Shown: positions 7,992 to 14,619 of the stretch, piece after piece | How positions within the stretch are numbered: the first letter of the stretch is position 1 | Layout of the letters: every line of letters begins with the position of its first letter | Assembly (NCBI GenBank): GCA_043802125.1 | Contig: JAZDLG010000013.1 | Coordinates: forward strand, 1 to 21,162 | From: Phelpsiimicrobium sp043802125 | GTDB lineage: Bacteria > Omnitrophota > Gorgyraeia > Velamenicoccales > Velamenicoccaceae | DNA length: 21,162 nucleotides | Direction: 5' to 3' | Notes under the pieces: generated by a model | What the model saw: the letters and a program-made list of their open reading frames with translations, nothing else | What the model was told of the DNA's origin: nothing | Databases searched by the model: none | Program-made: the position numbers and the translations under genes

Positions 7992-8861
7992 TCATTTAAG
8001 CCTTGAGGTAACGAACTTGACAATGCGTTTATCAGGCACAACGCCTAACTCATAGGCTGGGATATCCAGCATCAGCAGAGCAAAGCTATCTAAAACCAAC
8101 CCCATCTCATATTCGTCCCAATAAGGAAGAAGGCTGTGTTGAAACAAAGCCTGGCACGTCTCAGCTGAAGATAAATATCTGATATAATTTTTGGAGGAGT
8201 GCTTTATGAAATAGATGGCTTTCAGAGGCGCGGATTCTGGTGAGACTATAGGCAGATCGCCATGCCAGGGAGTTCCAAATATCTTCCACTTAGAATCGAT
8301 CTTCCTGATTATTATGCGGTCATCATTCAGCGAGGTGCGCGTTCCGGAATCGCCGCTGAATAGTTTAAGAAGTGTGGACTTGCCCGCTCCTGAACGGCCG
8401 GAAAAAACCAAGCCTTGATTATTCCAGATCAAGCCTGCGGCATGCAGATTAAAACCCTGACGGCGGCTCAAAAGATTTATCAAAAGGAATTGGTCTAAAA
8501 AATACCTGGATAATGAAACAACGTTCCTTTTATAAACACTCCCTCTTGAATAATCTTCATTTAATAAAATCACTTCATCGCAACCACCATCGCGATAGGG
8601 CGTGCCGACCTCAACCAAAATCCCTTTATCGGTCTTAAATAGTTTCCAATTATCTGCGGGATTAAAAACAAAACTTTTTTTTCTTGAGAGACTGGGCAGG
8701 CCGGATTGCAAAAATATCCGACAATCAAAAGGCGGGCCTTTTTCGCTTTGAAAGTCCTCTACCATATGCAGATCTTTAAAACGACTAAAATCTATTTCGC
8801 TGTTAACCCTGATAACAATACCGGCTATGTCAAGAGTCAACCTAAACGGATATTTCTTCAT
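7992..8861 (-). CDS. HprK-related (HPr kinase-like) kinase
   Basis: A 289-residue protein resembling the C-terminal catalytic domain of HPr kinase/phosphorylase, with a divergent N-terminal half. It has a P-loop GRSGAGKST (155-163), an N-D-D-R motif (179-182) and W-H-G-D (199-202), which match the HprK catalytic layout. No HPr or other PTS gene is present, so it is unlikely to regulate sugar uptake. Related stand-alone kinases (PadeK of the paeninodin lasso-peptide system; the HPr-rel-A type kinases found with PqqD-like proteins) act in peptide or envelope gene clusters. PadeK phosphorylates the C-terminal serine of its precursor. Here the gene just upstream encodes a small peptide ending in serine, 15 bp away, which makes that peptide the obvious candidate substrate (inference). 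Confidence 0.85.
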   Translation of the reverse strand: MKKYPFRLTLDIAGIVIRVNSEIDFSRFKDLHMVEDFQSEKGPPFDCRIFLQSGLPSLSRKKSFVFNPADNWKLFKTDKGILVEVGTPYRDGGCDEVILLNEDYSRGSVYKRNVVSLSRYFLDQFLLINLLSRRQGFNLHAAGLIWNNQGLVFSGRSGAGKSTLLKLFSGDSGTRTSLNDDRIIIRKIDSKWKIFGTPWHGDLPIVSPESAPLKAIYFIKHSSKNYIRYLSSAETCQALFQHSLLPYWDEYEMGLVLDSFALLMLDIPAYELGVVPDKRIVKFVTSRLK

Positions 8862-8876
8862 CTAATAGGTTGGATC

Positions 8877-9035
8877 TTATGAGACTCTATAAGTAACTCT
8901 GCATCTGGAACAGCCCCTGGTAACCCTTGAATTAGTAGTATTGCGTTCGGCTGAACGGCACGCTGTCAATAATGTATCCTCCATGACAAGCTTCACTTCT
9001 TTAAGTTCAGGCTTTTGATAAGGTTTTTTTGTCAC
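8877..9035 (-). CDS. Candidate RiPP precursor peptide (52 aa)
   Basis: A short gene starting with GTG, preceded at 5 nt by a perfect AGGAGGT Shine-Dalgarno sequence (9047-9041), one of the best ribosome-binding sites in the window. The N-terminus KKPYQKPELKEVKL (3-16) is a leader-like motif; Y-x2-P-x-L resembles the recognition motif bound by PqqD-type domains in lasso-peptide leaders. The C-terminal half is basic and Thr/Ser/Arg-rich, with Cys26, Cys42 and Cys45 and a terminal serine (YRVS, 49-52). The gene start lies inside the SPASM radical SAM gene (29-bp overlap). A PqqD-like gene is two genes upstream and an HprK-like kinase follows. A TTG start at 9071 is possible but adds an atypical N-terminus. 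I do not recognise the product; the precursor role is inferred from context and leader shape. Confidence 0.7.
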   Translation of the reverse strand: MTKKPYQKPELKEVKLVMEDTLLTACRSAERNTTNSRVTRGCSRCRVTYRVS

Positions 9036-10134
9036 TTGCCACCTCCTGATTTGTTTGCATCTGTTTTTCAAAAAATTTCTCCTCCAACATCAAAGCGTAT
9101 TGACACAAGTAATCCGCGGGCTTATCCAAGCGCCCTTCCTCCAGTTGGGCCCATGCCGGGCAGTTAGGGCACAACGAAACCATGCTGCAATCTTTGCATT
9201 TAGACGCCAAGAAATCATTAGGCCCATTGCCGTAATCTTTCACTAACTTTTCCCAAGCCTCTCCAAACGGCGCATTACGCAAAGAGTACTGAAAACTTTT
9301 ATACATGGTGCAGGGACTTAAAGACCCATAAGGGTCAACATTAAAGCTGTTGATACCGGCTGAGCAAATGGTTATGTCCCTGAAATCCTTTTTCCAAAAA
9401 AATGAGAATATCTTCTCAAGACTTGACAAATTGCCTTCGTCGCGAAACTCAAATTCTACTGCCTCTTGCGCGGGAAGACGGTAATTCAAGGGCTCGGTTC
9501 CGCTGTCCTTCCGGGGGCACACAAGGCAGTCAAATTTAAAATCCACGCCTAATGAACCCGCCAACTCTTGCATATTTTTTAGATCCGAGACATTAGTCTT
9601 TAAGATCACTGTTTTCAAACTAAAACCTACGTTATGCTTTTTGAGCCTGTTTATGCCGTTCATGGCCTTTTCAAAAGAACCGGATACTCGCGTGACCTTG
9701 TCGTGCACTCCGGCAGAGGCGCCGTAAATAGATATCTCTACTCCCAGAGGCGGCCTTTGGGCAAACCTTTCGGCAATTTTTTCAGTGATAAGCGTAGCAT
9801 TTGTGAAAACCTCCAAAAACATCCCGCGAGCCAAAGCATGATCATAGATATCCAGGAAATCTTCCCTGGCCGTGACTTCACCGCCTGTCAAAAGAAGCCA
9901 GAGACAGCCGGCATCAGCCATCTCATTCAATAACCGTTTTATCTCAACAAGCGTTAATTCTTCGCGTTTCTTTGGGTGTCCCGCGGATAAATTACAAAAA
10001 CAATGCTGACAGTTAAGGTTGCAACGGTACGTCAGTTCAAACGCTCCCATATAAGGCAGGCGCTTCTCCATGGACTTCTTATCCAGGTGTTGGGAGAATT
10101 CAGAAAACTTCCTCTGTGATACCGGACTAAGCAT
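9007..10134 (-). CDS. Radical SAM protein with SPASM domain, likely peptide-modifying
   Basis: A 375-residue enzyme. The radical SAM cluster motif is CNLNCQHC (Cys38, Cys42, Cys45), followed by LLTGGEV (81-87). The C-terminal SPASM domain holds a full set of seven cysteines (257, 275, 313, 316, 322, 325, 344) expected to bind auxiliary iron-sulphur clusters. Enzymes of this design (PqqE, sactionine and anSME-like types) modify peptides and usually need a PqqD-like leader-binding partner, which is encoded 8 bp upstream. An AGGAG site stands 5 nt before the ATG. The 3' end overlaps the candidate precursor gene, so enzyme and substrate appear translationally linked. The reaction (thioether, C-C bond or other) cannot be predicted. 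Family confidence is high; the substrate is inferred. Confidence 0.9.
   Translation of the reverse strand: MLSPVSQRKFSEFSQHLDKKSMEKRLPYMGAFELTYRCNLNCQHCFCNLSAGHPKKREELTLVEIKRLLNEMADAGCLWLLLTGGEVTAREDFLDIYDHALARGMFLEVFTNATLITEKIAERFAQRPPLGVEISIYGASAGVHDKVTRVSGSFEKAMNGINRLKKHNVGFSLKTVILKTNVSDLKNMQELAGSLGVDFKFDCLVCPRKDSGTEPLNYRLPAQEAVEFEFRDEGNLSSLEKIFSFFWKKDFRDITICSAGINSFNVDPYGSLSPCTMYKSFQYSLRNAPFGEAWEKLVKDYGNGPNDFLASKCKDCSMVSLCPNCPAWAQLEEGRLDKPADYLCQYALMLEEKFFEKQMQTNQEVASDKKTLSKA
9041..9047 (-). promoter_or_regulatory. Shine-Dalgarno site that sets the precursor peptide start
   Basis: AGGAGGT on the minus strand, 5 nt before the GTG at 9035. It lies inside the last codons of the radical SAM gene. 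Most genes in the run have weak or no such site, so this strong site suggests the peptide is made in excess over the enzymes. Confidence 0.75.
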
Positions 10135-10142
10135 AAACGCTC

Positions 10143-10412
10143 CTAAAAGACAAGCTCCCTTTTTTCCAGCTCGCTGACAAAACTAACAACATCGCGCTTG
10201 GCATCTATCGGGTTACAATCAAACTTTTCTTCTATCACAGCAATGACGGTGGGAAGCGAATGCCCGCCGTCTAACAGGCGCCAGATCTCTAAACCAGCCG
10301 GATTTATCTGTATTAACTTGCGGCGATAAGGATCCACAAGGTACAGTTCACCTTCTATCTCTTTAAAAAAAACATCGTTGTTACGTTTAAAACAACGGAG
10401 CTCCTGACTCAT
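10143..10412 (-). CDS. PqqD-family peptide chaperone (RiPP recognition element)
   Basis: An 89-residue PqqD-like protein. It shows the family layout of an N-terminal beta region (VFFKEIEGELYLVDP, about 14-28), then INPAGLEIWRLLDG (36-49) with the typical Asn and Trp, then helices with E-E-K-F-D and the final L-x-K-R-E-L-V. PqqD-type domains bind the leader of a precursor peptide and present it to a radical SAM enzyme. The SPASM enzyme follows directly, so the pair likely works together on the 52-aa peptide. Its start overlaps the preceding UPF0489-TPR gene by 4 bp. Confidence 0.85.
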   Translation of the reverse strand: MSQELRCFKRNNDVFFKEIEGELYLVDPYRRKLIQINPAGLEIWRLLDGGHSLPTVIAVIEEKFDCNPIDAKRDVVSFVSELEKRELVF

Positions 10413-11701
10413 GTTATCCGCACTATCAATAAGAGGTAGAAAAACCTTTTTAGCTCCTCATAGGCCCTGAAATAATTCTTCTTATTTAGATACAGCCGGC
10501 AAAGTAAAAGATGGACTTTCAGCCCTTCCTCTCCTGCCAAAACAGCCTTTTTATAAAATTGAATCGCGCTATCTACCCGCCGGCTTTTCTCGGCAAGCCT
10601 GGCCAGCCACCAATAGCTTTCAGGATAGTCAGAAGAAATTTCCGATACTTTCAAAAATAAGGCTTCGGCTTGTGTATACTTCTTCTGGCCCATAAGGCCG
10701 ATAGCTTTACCAAAGAGAGCGCTTGCATTCAAAGGCGCCTTGCTCAAAACTTTTTCAAAAAAATGAAGAGCTGCCTCATTTTTTTGCTTCCGCCATAAAA
10801 AAAGATAACCCAAACCTGTCAATATAGACGGGTTTTCCTCATCCAAAGCCAAAAACTTTTCGTATTCCTCTTGAGCCTTCTTTAATTTTCCCTTTTGCTG
10901 ATATATTATACCATAGTTATTAAACTCGCAACCGTAGTTTTTATCAGCCTCTATTGCCTTTTTATAAAAATATTTTGCCTGATCTTGATCAGGCGGCTTG
11001 CTGTTTAAATGCGAAAGGCAAAGATTAAAATACGCCGATGCCGCGCTTTCCCTGTAATCCTGCCTGCCTTCCAATAAACTCTTTAACTCATCGCCAAGAT
11101 ATTTAAACCTCAAAGGCGTATAACCGCCGTTAACGGAATAGGATATTGTCGCTACATCAAAGATGATCTTCATATCACTCAACTTTTGGACTAACTCCCG
11201 CGGCAAAATCCAGGGGGCGCGTTCCGGGCTCTGATCATCCCAGACATAAGGCGTGAGCATAAAATCCACGTCAATGTCCAAAAGCACCGGCTCCTTGATA
11301 TTGCTTATAGTCTCAAGGCTGCAGACAATAACATCCTTATGCCATTTGAGGTTTCTTTTTATGTAGTTTCGTCCCCGCCAGGCGCGCAAACTCGGGCTTG
11401 GAACGACCCAATAGAACTTATTGACTATACCGTCTCTTGCGGCAGGATAAATATAGTTGCCGATATGGACGAGTTTTTCTTTCTTTTTTGAAAAAGGATT
11501 CCAGACAGGCTGACGAGCCAGGATACGCCTGATCTCCTCATTATTCCTGGCGCTAAGAAGCTCCTCCGGATCCATATCAGGAAGCCTGCCGAAATCCATA
11601 TGAGCGTCAATATGGACAAGGGTGCGGCCCTTCAGGCCCATTTGCCTCCAGGTATAATAGGCCTGGTCGTGGTCTTCCATCAAAATTATGTCTTTAGTCA
11701 T
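10409..11701 (-). CDS. UPF0489 domain fused to TPR repeats
   Basis: A 430-residue protein. Residues about 1-215 match UPF0489: L-M-E-D-H-D-Q (7-13), HIDAHMD (30-36) and LDIDVDF (141-147). The H-x-D-A-H-x-D and D-x-D-x-D patterns resemble the metal ligands of arginase-like hydrolases, so a metal-dependent hydrolase is possible, but I know of no biochemical role for the family. Residues about 220-430 hold five or six TPR repeats (patterns such as F-Y-K-K-A-I, then Y-E-K-F-L-A-L-D-x-E-N-P), a protein-binding scaffold. The frame is open to 11827, but the ATG at 11701 gives a natural N-terminus and overlaps the stop of the B12-type radical SAM gene by 8 bp. It sits between two PqqD/radical SAM modules. 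Function unknown. Confidence 0.82.
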   Translation of the reverse strand: MTKDIILMEDHDQAYYTWRQMGLKGRTLVHIDAHMDFGRLPDMDPEELLSARNNEEIRRILARQPVWNPFSKKKEKLVHIGNYIYPAARDGIVNKFYWVVPSPSLRAWRGRNYIKRNLKWHKDVIVCSLETISNIKEPVLLDIDVDFMLTPYVWDDQSPERAPWILPRELVQKLSDMKIIFDVATISYSVNGGYTPLRFKYLGDELKSLLEGRQDYRESAASAYFNLCLSHLNSKPPDQDQAKYFYKKAIEADKNYGCEFNNYGIIYQQKGKLKKAQEEYEKFLALDEENPSILTGLGYLFLWRKQKNEAALHFFEKVLSKAPLNASALFGKAIGLMGQKKYTQAEALFLKVSEISSDYPESYWWLARLAEKSRRVDSAIQFYKKAVLAGEEGLKVHLLLCRLYLNKKNYFRAYEELKRFFYLLLIVRIT

Positions 11702-13415
11702 CCGGGAAAAGGTATGTATCGTTTTCTTTATCGTAAAAATAACGAAGTGATGTGGATTCCCCGCAAAGGTTGATTTGCGCGGCTTCTTGGGACACAAAAG
11801 GCCCAGGTGCAGGTGTTGATTGAGCAAGAACGGCAGCGGGCCCTTTGTTTTGCACTTTGCCGCGGAGCGAATAGTAAATATGCTGCGCCAGATGCGCCTC
11901 GTCCCGGCTCATACCCTGCGGATTATCAAAAGGGATAAAAAAACGAAAAGGCAGCTCATCATTTTTATTATAAGCTATCCCATATTTTTGCGGATCCCGG
12001 TATACATAATTCTCCGGAGTCAGGTAAAAGATGTTGAAGGTAACAGCCGTAATATATTCTTTATTTCTAATGAGAAAATCTATTGTTTCTAAAGAATGCT
12101 CAAATGTTTCGCGAGGCAACCCTAAGATCGTCTGCAAATCCACTTCAATACCGGCCTGTGCGCAATCCTTGATCACGCGGCCTGAGCGCTCTCTTCTGTT
12201 GCCTTTGCCAAGAAGGTCACAGATAGCGTCGCTGCCTGATTCAAATCCGAAATTTATCTTTTTCAATCCGGCGCGATGCGCGAACCTGAAGATCTCCGGC
12301 GTAAAACCCGGATCAAGCCTGGCCATAACCCACCACGCTATATCCACTTTAGAATTAAGGAGCTCACGCGATACCTCCAGCATCTGGCGCGGCGACATTC
12401 CCGGGTCACCCAACAATAACATCTTTGCCTGATACTTTTCCTGGAGCATCTTTATATCTCTTACGACGAGCCGCGCGTCTTTGCGGCGGTAAGCAGGTTT
12501 AGGAAGCGGCAGGTCAACGCAGTAAGCGCACTTGGACCAATAACAGCCGCGCGATGTTTCAAAAGTAAGGCTGATACTTTCGTCCCTGCTTTCATCATAG
12601 AGGCCCAGTGGAAGGCCGCCGAAATCAGGCGCGGGCAAAAGATCCATATCTTCGCCGCGATGATCAATTATAGCCTCCGGGCCGCTATTTTTTGTAATGA
12701 CATTAGGGATCTTTGAAATATCTCTTTTGGCCGTCAGGGCCTCTGAGAGGCAAAACAACGGCGTCTCCCCCTCAAATACCGTCATGCTGTCAAAACACTT
12801 AAAAAGACCTTTGTTTTCCTGCAGGGAGCGTCTAAAAAGCGTCGGCCACTGGCCTCCGATATTTACATGGATATTGGGCAGGTTTTTTTTAACAAACAGG
12901 CCGAGCGTCAGGCCGGCTATGGCCTGGGAAGGCGAAATGATGGAAATACCCAAAAGGCCGATTTCTTCCTTATTCAAAAAACTCAAGATACCTTCATCCT
13001 GATAAAATTGAAGAAAAGTGTTTTCTCCGCCATCTTCAAGATAAAGCCATAAATGAAGAGACGATAAAAGGCGTTCAGTAAAATGAAAAGAGCTGTTAGT
13101 GTTATTATCATAAGGCAGGTCCGCGAAAGAGGCGCTGCCTCCTCTTAAAAGAAGCGAAGAATAATAACGGCCTTTTAAGTTTTCGGAAAAGAATTTTTTC
13201 AGGATGTGCTTTAAGAGCAGCCTCTTTTCAGTAAGGCCCCCGGGAACGCCCTGGATACGGCCGGCTAAAAAATCCCTGTACCCAAGGTTTAAATCAACCT
13301 GAGTTACGGCAATACCTCTTGCTTTTAAAAAGCCGCACAATGCCGCAGTACCTAAAGGCGGAAAATAACGGTCATAATCCGGGGGGATACAAAGAAGGAC
13401 TTTTGAATTGGGCAT
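11694..13415 (-). CDS. B12-binding-type radical SAM protein
   Basis: A 573-residue protein. The N-terminal part has the cobalamin-binding-like start (K-V-L-L-C-I-P-P, then FPPLGTAALCGFLKARG) and a G-x-S-I-I-S-P-S-Q region, but no obvious D-x-H-x2-G lower-ligand motif. The radical SAM domain begins at T-S-R-G-C with cysteines 291, 296 and 299, so the spacing is C-x4-C-x2-C instead of the standard C-x3-C-x2-C. Later elements fit the family: L-L-G-D-P-G-M, N-F-G-F-E-S-G-S and Q-T-I-L-G-L-P-x-E-T. Such enzymes methylate or otherwise modify unreactive carbons on peptides, lipids or cofactors. The PqqD-like gene ends 10 bp upstream, which suggests a peptide substrate. Substrate unknown. Confidence 0.87.
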   Translation of the reverse strand: MPNSKVLLCIPPDYDRYFPPLGTAALCGFLKARGIAVTQVDLNLGYRDFLAGRIQGVPGGLTEKRLLLKHILKKFFSENLKGRYYSSLLLRGGSASFADLPYDNNTNSSFHFTERLLSSLHLWLYLEDGGENTFLQFYQDEGILSFLNKEEIGLLGISIISPSQAIAGLTLGLFVKKNLPNIHVNIGGQWPTLFRRSLQENKGLFKCFDSMTVFEGETPLFCLSEALTAKRDISKIPNVITKNSGPEAIIDHRGEDMDLLPAPDFGGLPLGLYDESRDESISLTFETSRGCYWSKCAYCVDLPLPKPAYRRKDARLVVRDIKMLQEKYQAKMLLLGDPGMSPRQMLEVSRELLNSKVDIAWWVMARLDPGFTPEIFRFAHRAGLKKINFGFESGSDAICDLLGKGNRRERSGRVIKDCAQAGIEVDLQTILGLPRETFEHSLETIDFLIRNKEYITAVTFNIFYLTPENYVYRDPQKYGIAYNKNDELPFRFFIPFDNPQGMSRDEAHLAQHIYYSLRGKVQNKGPAAVLAQSTPAPGPFVSQEAAQINLCGESTSLRYFYDKENDTYLFPDD

Positions 13416-13425
13416 CGCGAAATGA

Positions 13426-13707
13426 TCATTGACTATGGATCAGGCCTAAAGATTCCCATTGAAGTAATATTTCTTTAAGGTCGATATCCACTAAAGCAGG
13501 GTCGGCATCAAAACCATCCAAAACCTGCCGCTTAATAGTTTCCAGATCTTTCTTGCCGTCTATCTGCTGCCAGACAAAAGCCGCCACATCGTTTAGCGTA
13601 TATATGCTTTTAAGGTCAACGACCTTCTGGCGTATAGGCACCAAAATATATTCGTCCGCGATCTGCCGAAAGACTACATCTGGATTTTTTGAATAAACAT
13701 CAGCCAT
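13426..13707 (-). CDS. PqqD-family protein paired with the B12-type radical SAM enzyme
   Basis: A 93-residue PqqD-like protein from the ATG at 13707. The frame opens earlier at a TTG (13737), but the ATG gives the common start (M-A-D-V-Y-S-K-N-P-D-V-V-F-R). Family features are E-Y-I-L-V-P-I (19-25), IYTLNDVAAFVW (35-46) with the typical Asn and Trp, D-G-K-K-D-L and the C-terminal L-x2-L-G-L-I. It is the first gene of a module with the B12-type radical SAM gene 10 bp downstream, and probably supplies that enzyme with its peptide. It shares only the fold, not close sequence, with the other PqqD copy, so each enzyme likely has its own chaperone. No second precursor gene is visible beside it. Confidence 0.82.
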   Translation of the reverse strand: MADVYSKNPDVVFRQIADEYILVPIRQKVVDLKSIYTLNDVAAFVWQQIDGKKDLETIKRQVLDGFDADPALVDIDLKEILLQWESLGLIHSQ

Positions 13708-13749
13708 TGTTTTAGCACGGTTACTGCGCGCGCCCAACGCTGAAATTCA

Positions 13750-14619
13750 CTACCAGCGCTTGTTGCGGTAGGATTGCGTGGTATAGGCGCCCTGGACCAT
13801 CGGGCCAAGGACAGTATTGAGAAAATAATTAACATCGGAAACGAATTTCTTAGGAACGAAAATGATATCTTCGGATTCAAGCGTGATATTAACGTACGGA
13901 TTTACGCCTCTTAGCGGCTTATTGAGATCCAGCCTCTTTCCCTGCGGATTCTCTAAACCGCCCCGGACAAGGATGACGCTGGATACTATCGCATCATTGG
14001 TAAAACCACCCGCCAACGCTATGGCCTCTAAAATTGTCTTGCGGCCGCTCACGCCATAAACGCCCGGATAAGCCACCTGGCCTAAAACAATGACCTTGCT
14101 GCCGGCCGTCTTTTTTACTGAAATTGAGACTTCCGGCGCCTTGATATAGCTTTTCAGGCGCTCAGTGATCTCCTTATCCAGCTGCGTTATGGTCAAACCC
14201 AACACCGGCACCTCGCCGATGAGAGGAAAAGAAATATTTCCATCCGGCCCGACAACAACATCCTGATTTAAATCATCATTCTGCCAGACAGTGATACGGA
14301 TGGCTTCCCCTTCGCCTATCGCGTATTCCTTGCTCTGAGCGCCGCCTGTCCTTTTAGAGGATGCCTCTAATGTAGGCTTCACCCTGCGTTCGGAGATGGC
14401 CTCGTTTCTTTTCTCAATAAAATCCCTTGAGCGCCGAAAATACTGTTCGGCGGCATCAAAGCGTCCTTGTGTATAATAATACTGCCCGATATAGTAATTA
14501 TACTTAGCGCTGCTCTCCAGTTCAGCAGGATCATTATCCTGCAAATAATCAGCGGCATGAACTAAAGATACAGGGGATAGAAATAAAACTGACAATAAAA
14601 GAAAAAATATTTTTCTCAT
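13750..14619 (-). CDS. Wza-like polysaccharide export protein (Poly_export and SLBB)
   Basis: A 289-residue secreted protein. A signal peptide (about 1-22, ending HA-A) is followed by a short TPR-like helical hairpin (about 37-70). The Poly_export domain follows (about 97-170; IGEGEAIRITVWQNDDLNQD, then VGPDGNISFPLIGEV), then an SLBB domain (about 174-222; VLGQVAYPGVYGV) and the terminal L-x-S-E-D-I-I-F-V-P-K. There is no lipobox cysteine, so unlike E. coli Wza it is probably not a lipoprotein. The N-terminal helical repeat is an extra part compared with simple Wza. It would form the periplasmic or outer-membrane channel that works with the Wzc encoded at 1409-3340. Its ATG overlaps the coiled-coil gene upstream by 4 bp. 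Confidence 0.9.
   Translation of the reverse strand: MRKIFFLLLSVLFLSPVSLVHAADYLQDNDPAELESSAKYNYYIGQYYYTQGRFDAAEQYFRRSRDFIEKRNEAISERRVKPTLEASSKRTGGAQSKEYAIGEGEAIRITVWQNDDLNQDVVVGPDGNISFPLIGEVPVLGLTITQLDKEITERLKSYIKAPEVSISVKKTAGSKVIVLGQVAYPGVYGVSGRKTILEAIALAGGFTNDAIVSSVILVRGGLENPQGKRLDLNKPLRGVNPYVNITLESEDIIFVPKKFVSDVNYFLNTVLGPMVQGAYTTQSYRNKRW

Noticed and set aside
7979..8041. Upstream extension of the triple-fusion protein to 8041
   Set aside because: It would overlap the kinase gene by 50 bp with no domain content; the ATG at 7978 fits the gene spacing of the run.
7992..8861. True HPr kinase/phosphorylase controlling sugar uptake
   Set aside because: No HPr, EI or PTS genes are near and the N-terminal half does not look like standard HprK; the context points to a peptide or envelope substrate.
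8877..9035. Precursor of a lasso peptide
   Set aside because: The leader motif and a Thr21 with Glu30 eight residues into a possible core would fit loosely, but no lasso cyclase (asparagine synthetase-like) or transglutaminase-like leader protease is in the window, and the core would not start with the usual Gly.
9036..9071. Earlier TTG start for the small peptide
   Set aside because: GGAGGAG stands 7 nt upstream, but it falls in Leu-Glu-Glu-Lys codons of the radical SAM gene, and the extended N-terminus hides the leader-like start. The GTG with AGGAGGT is better.
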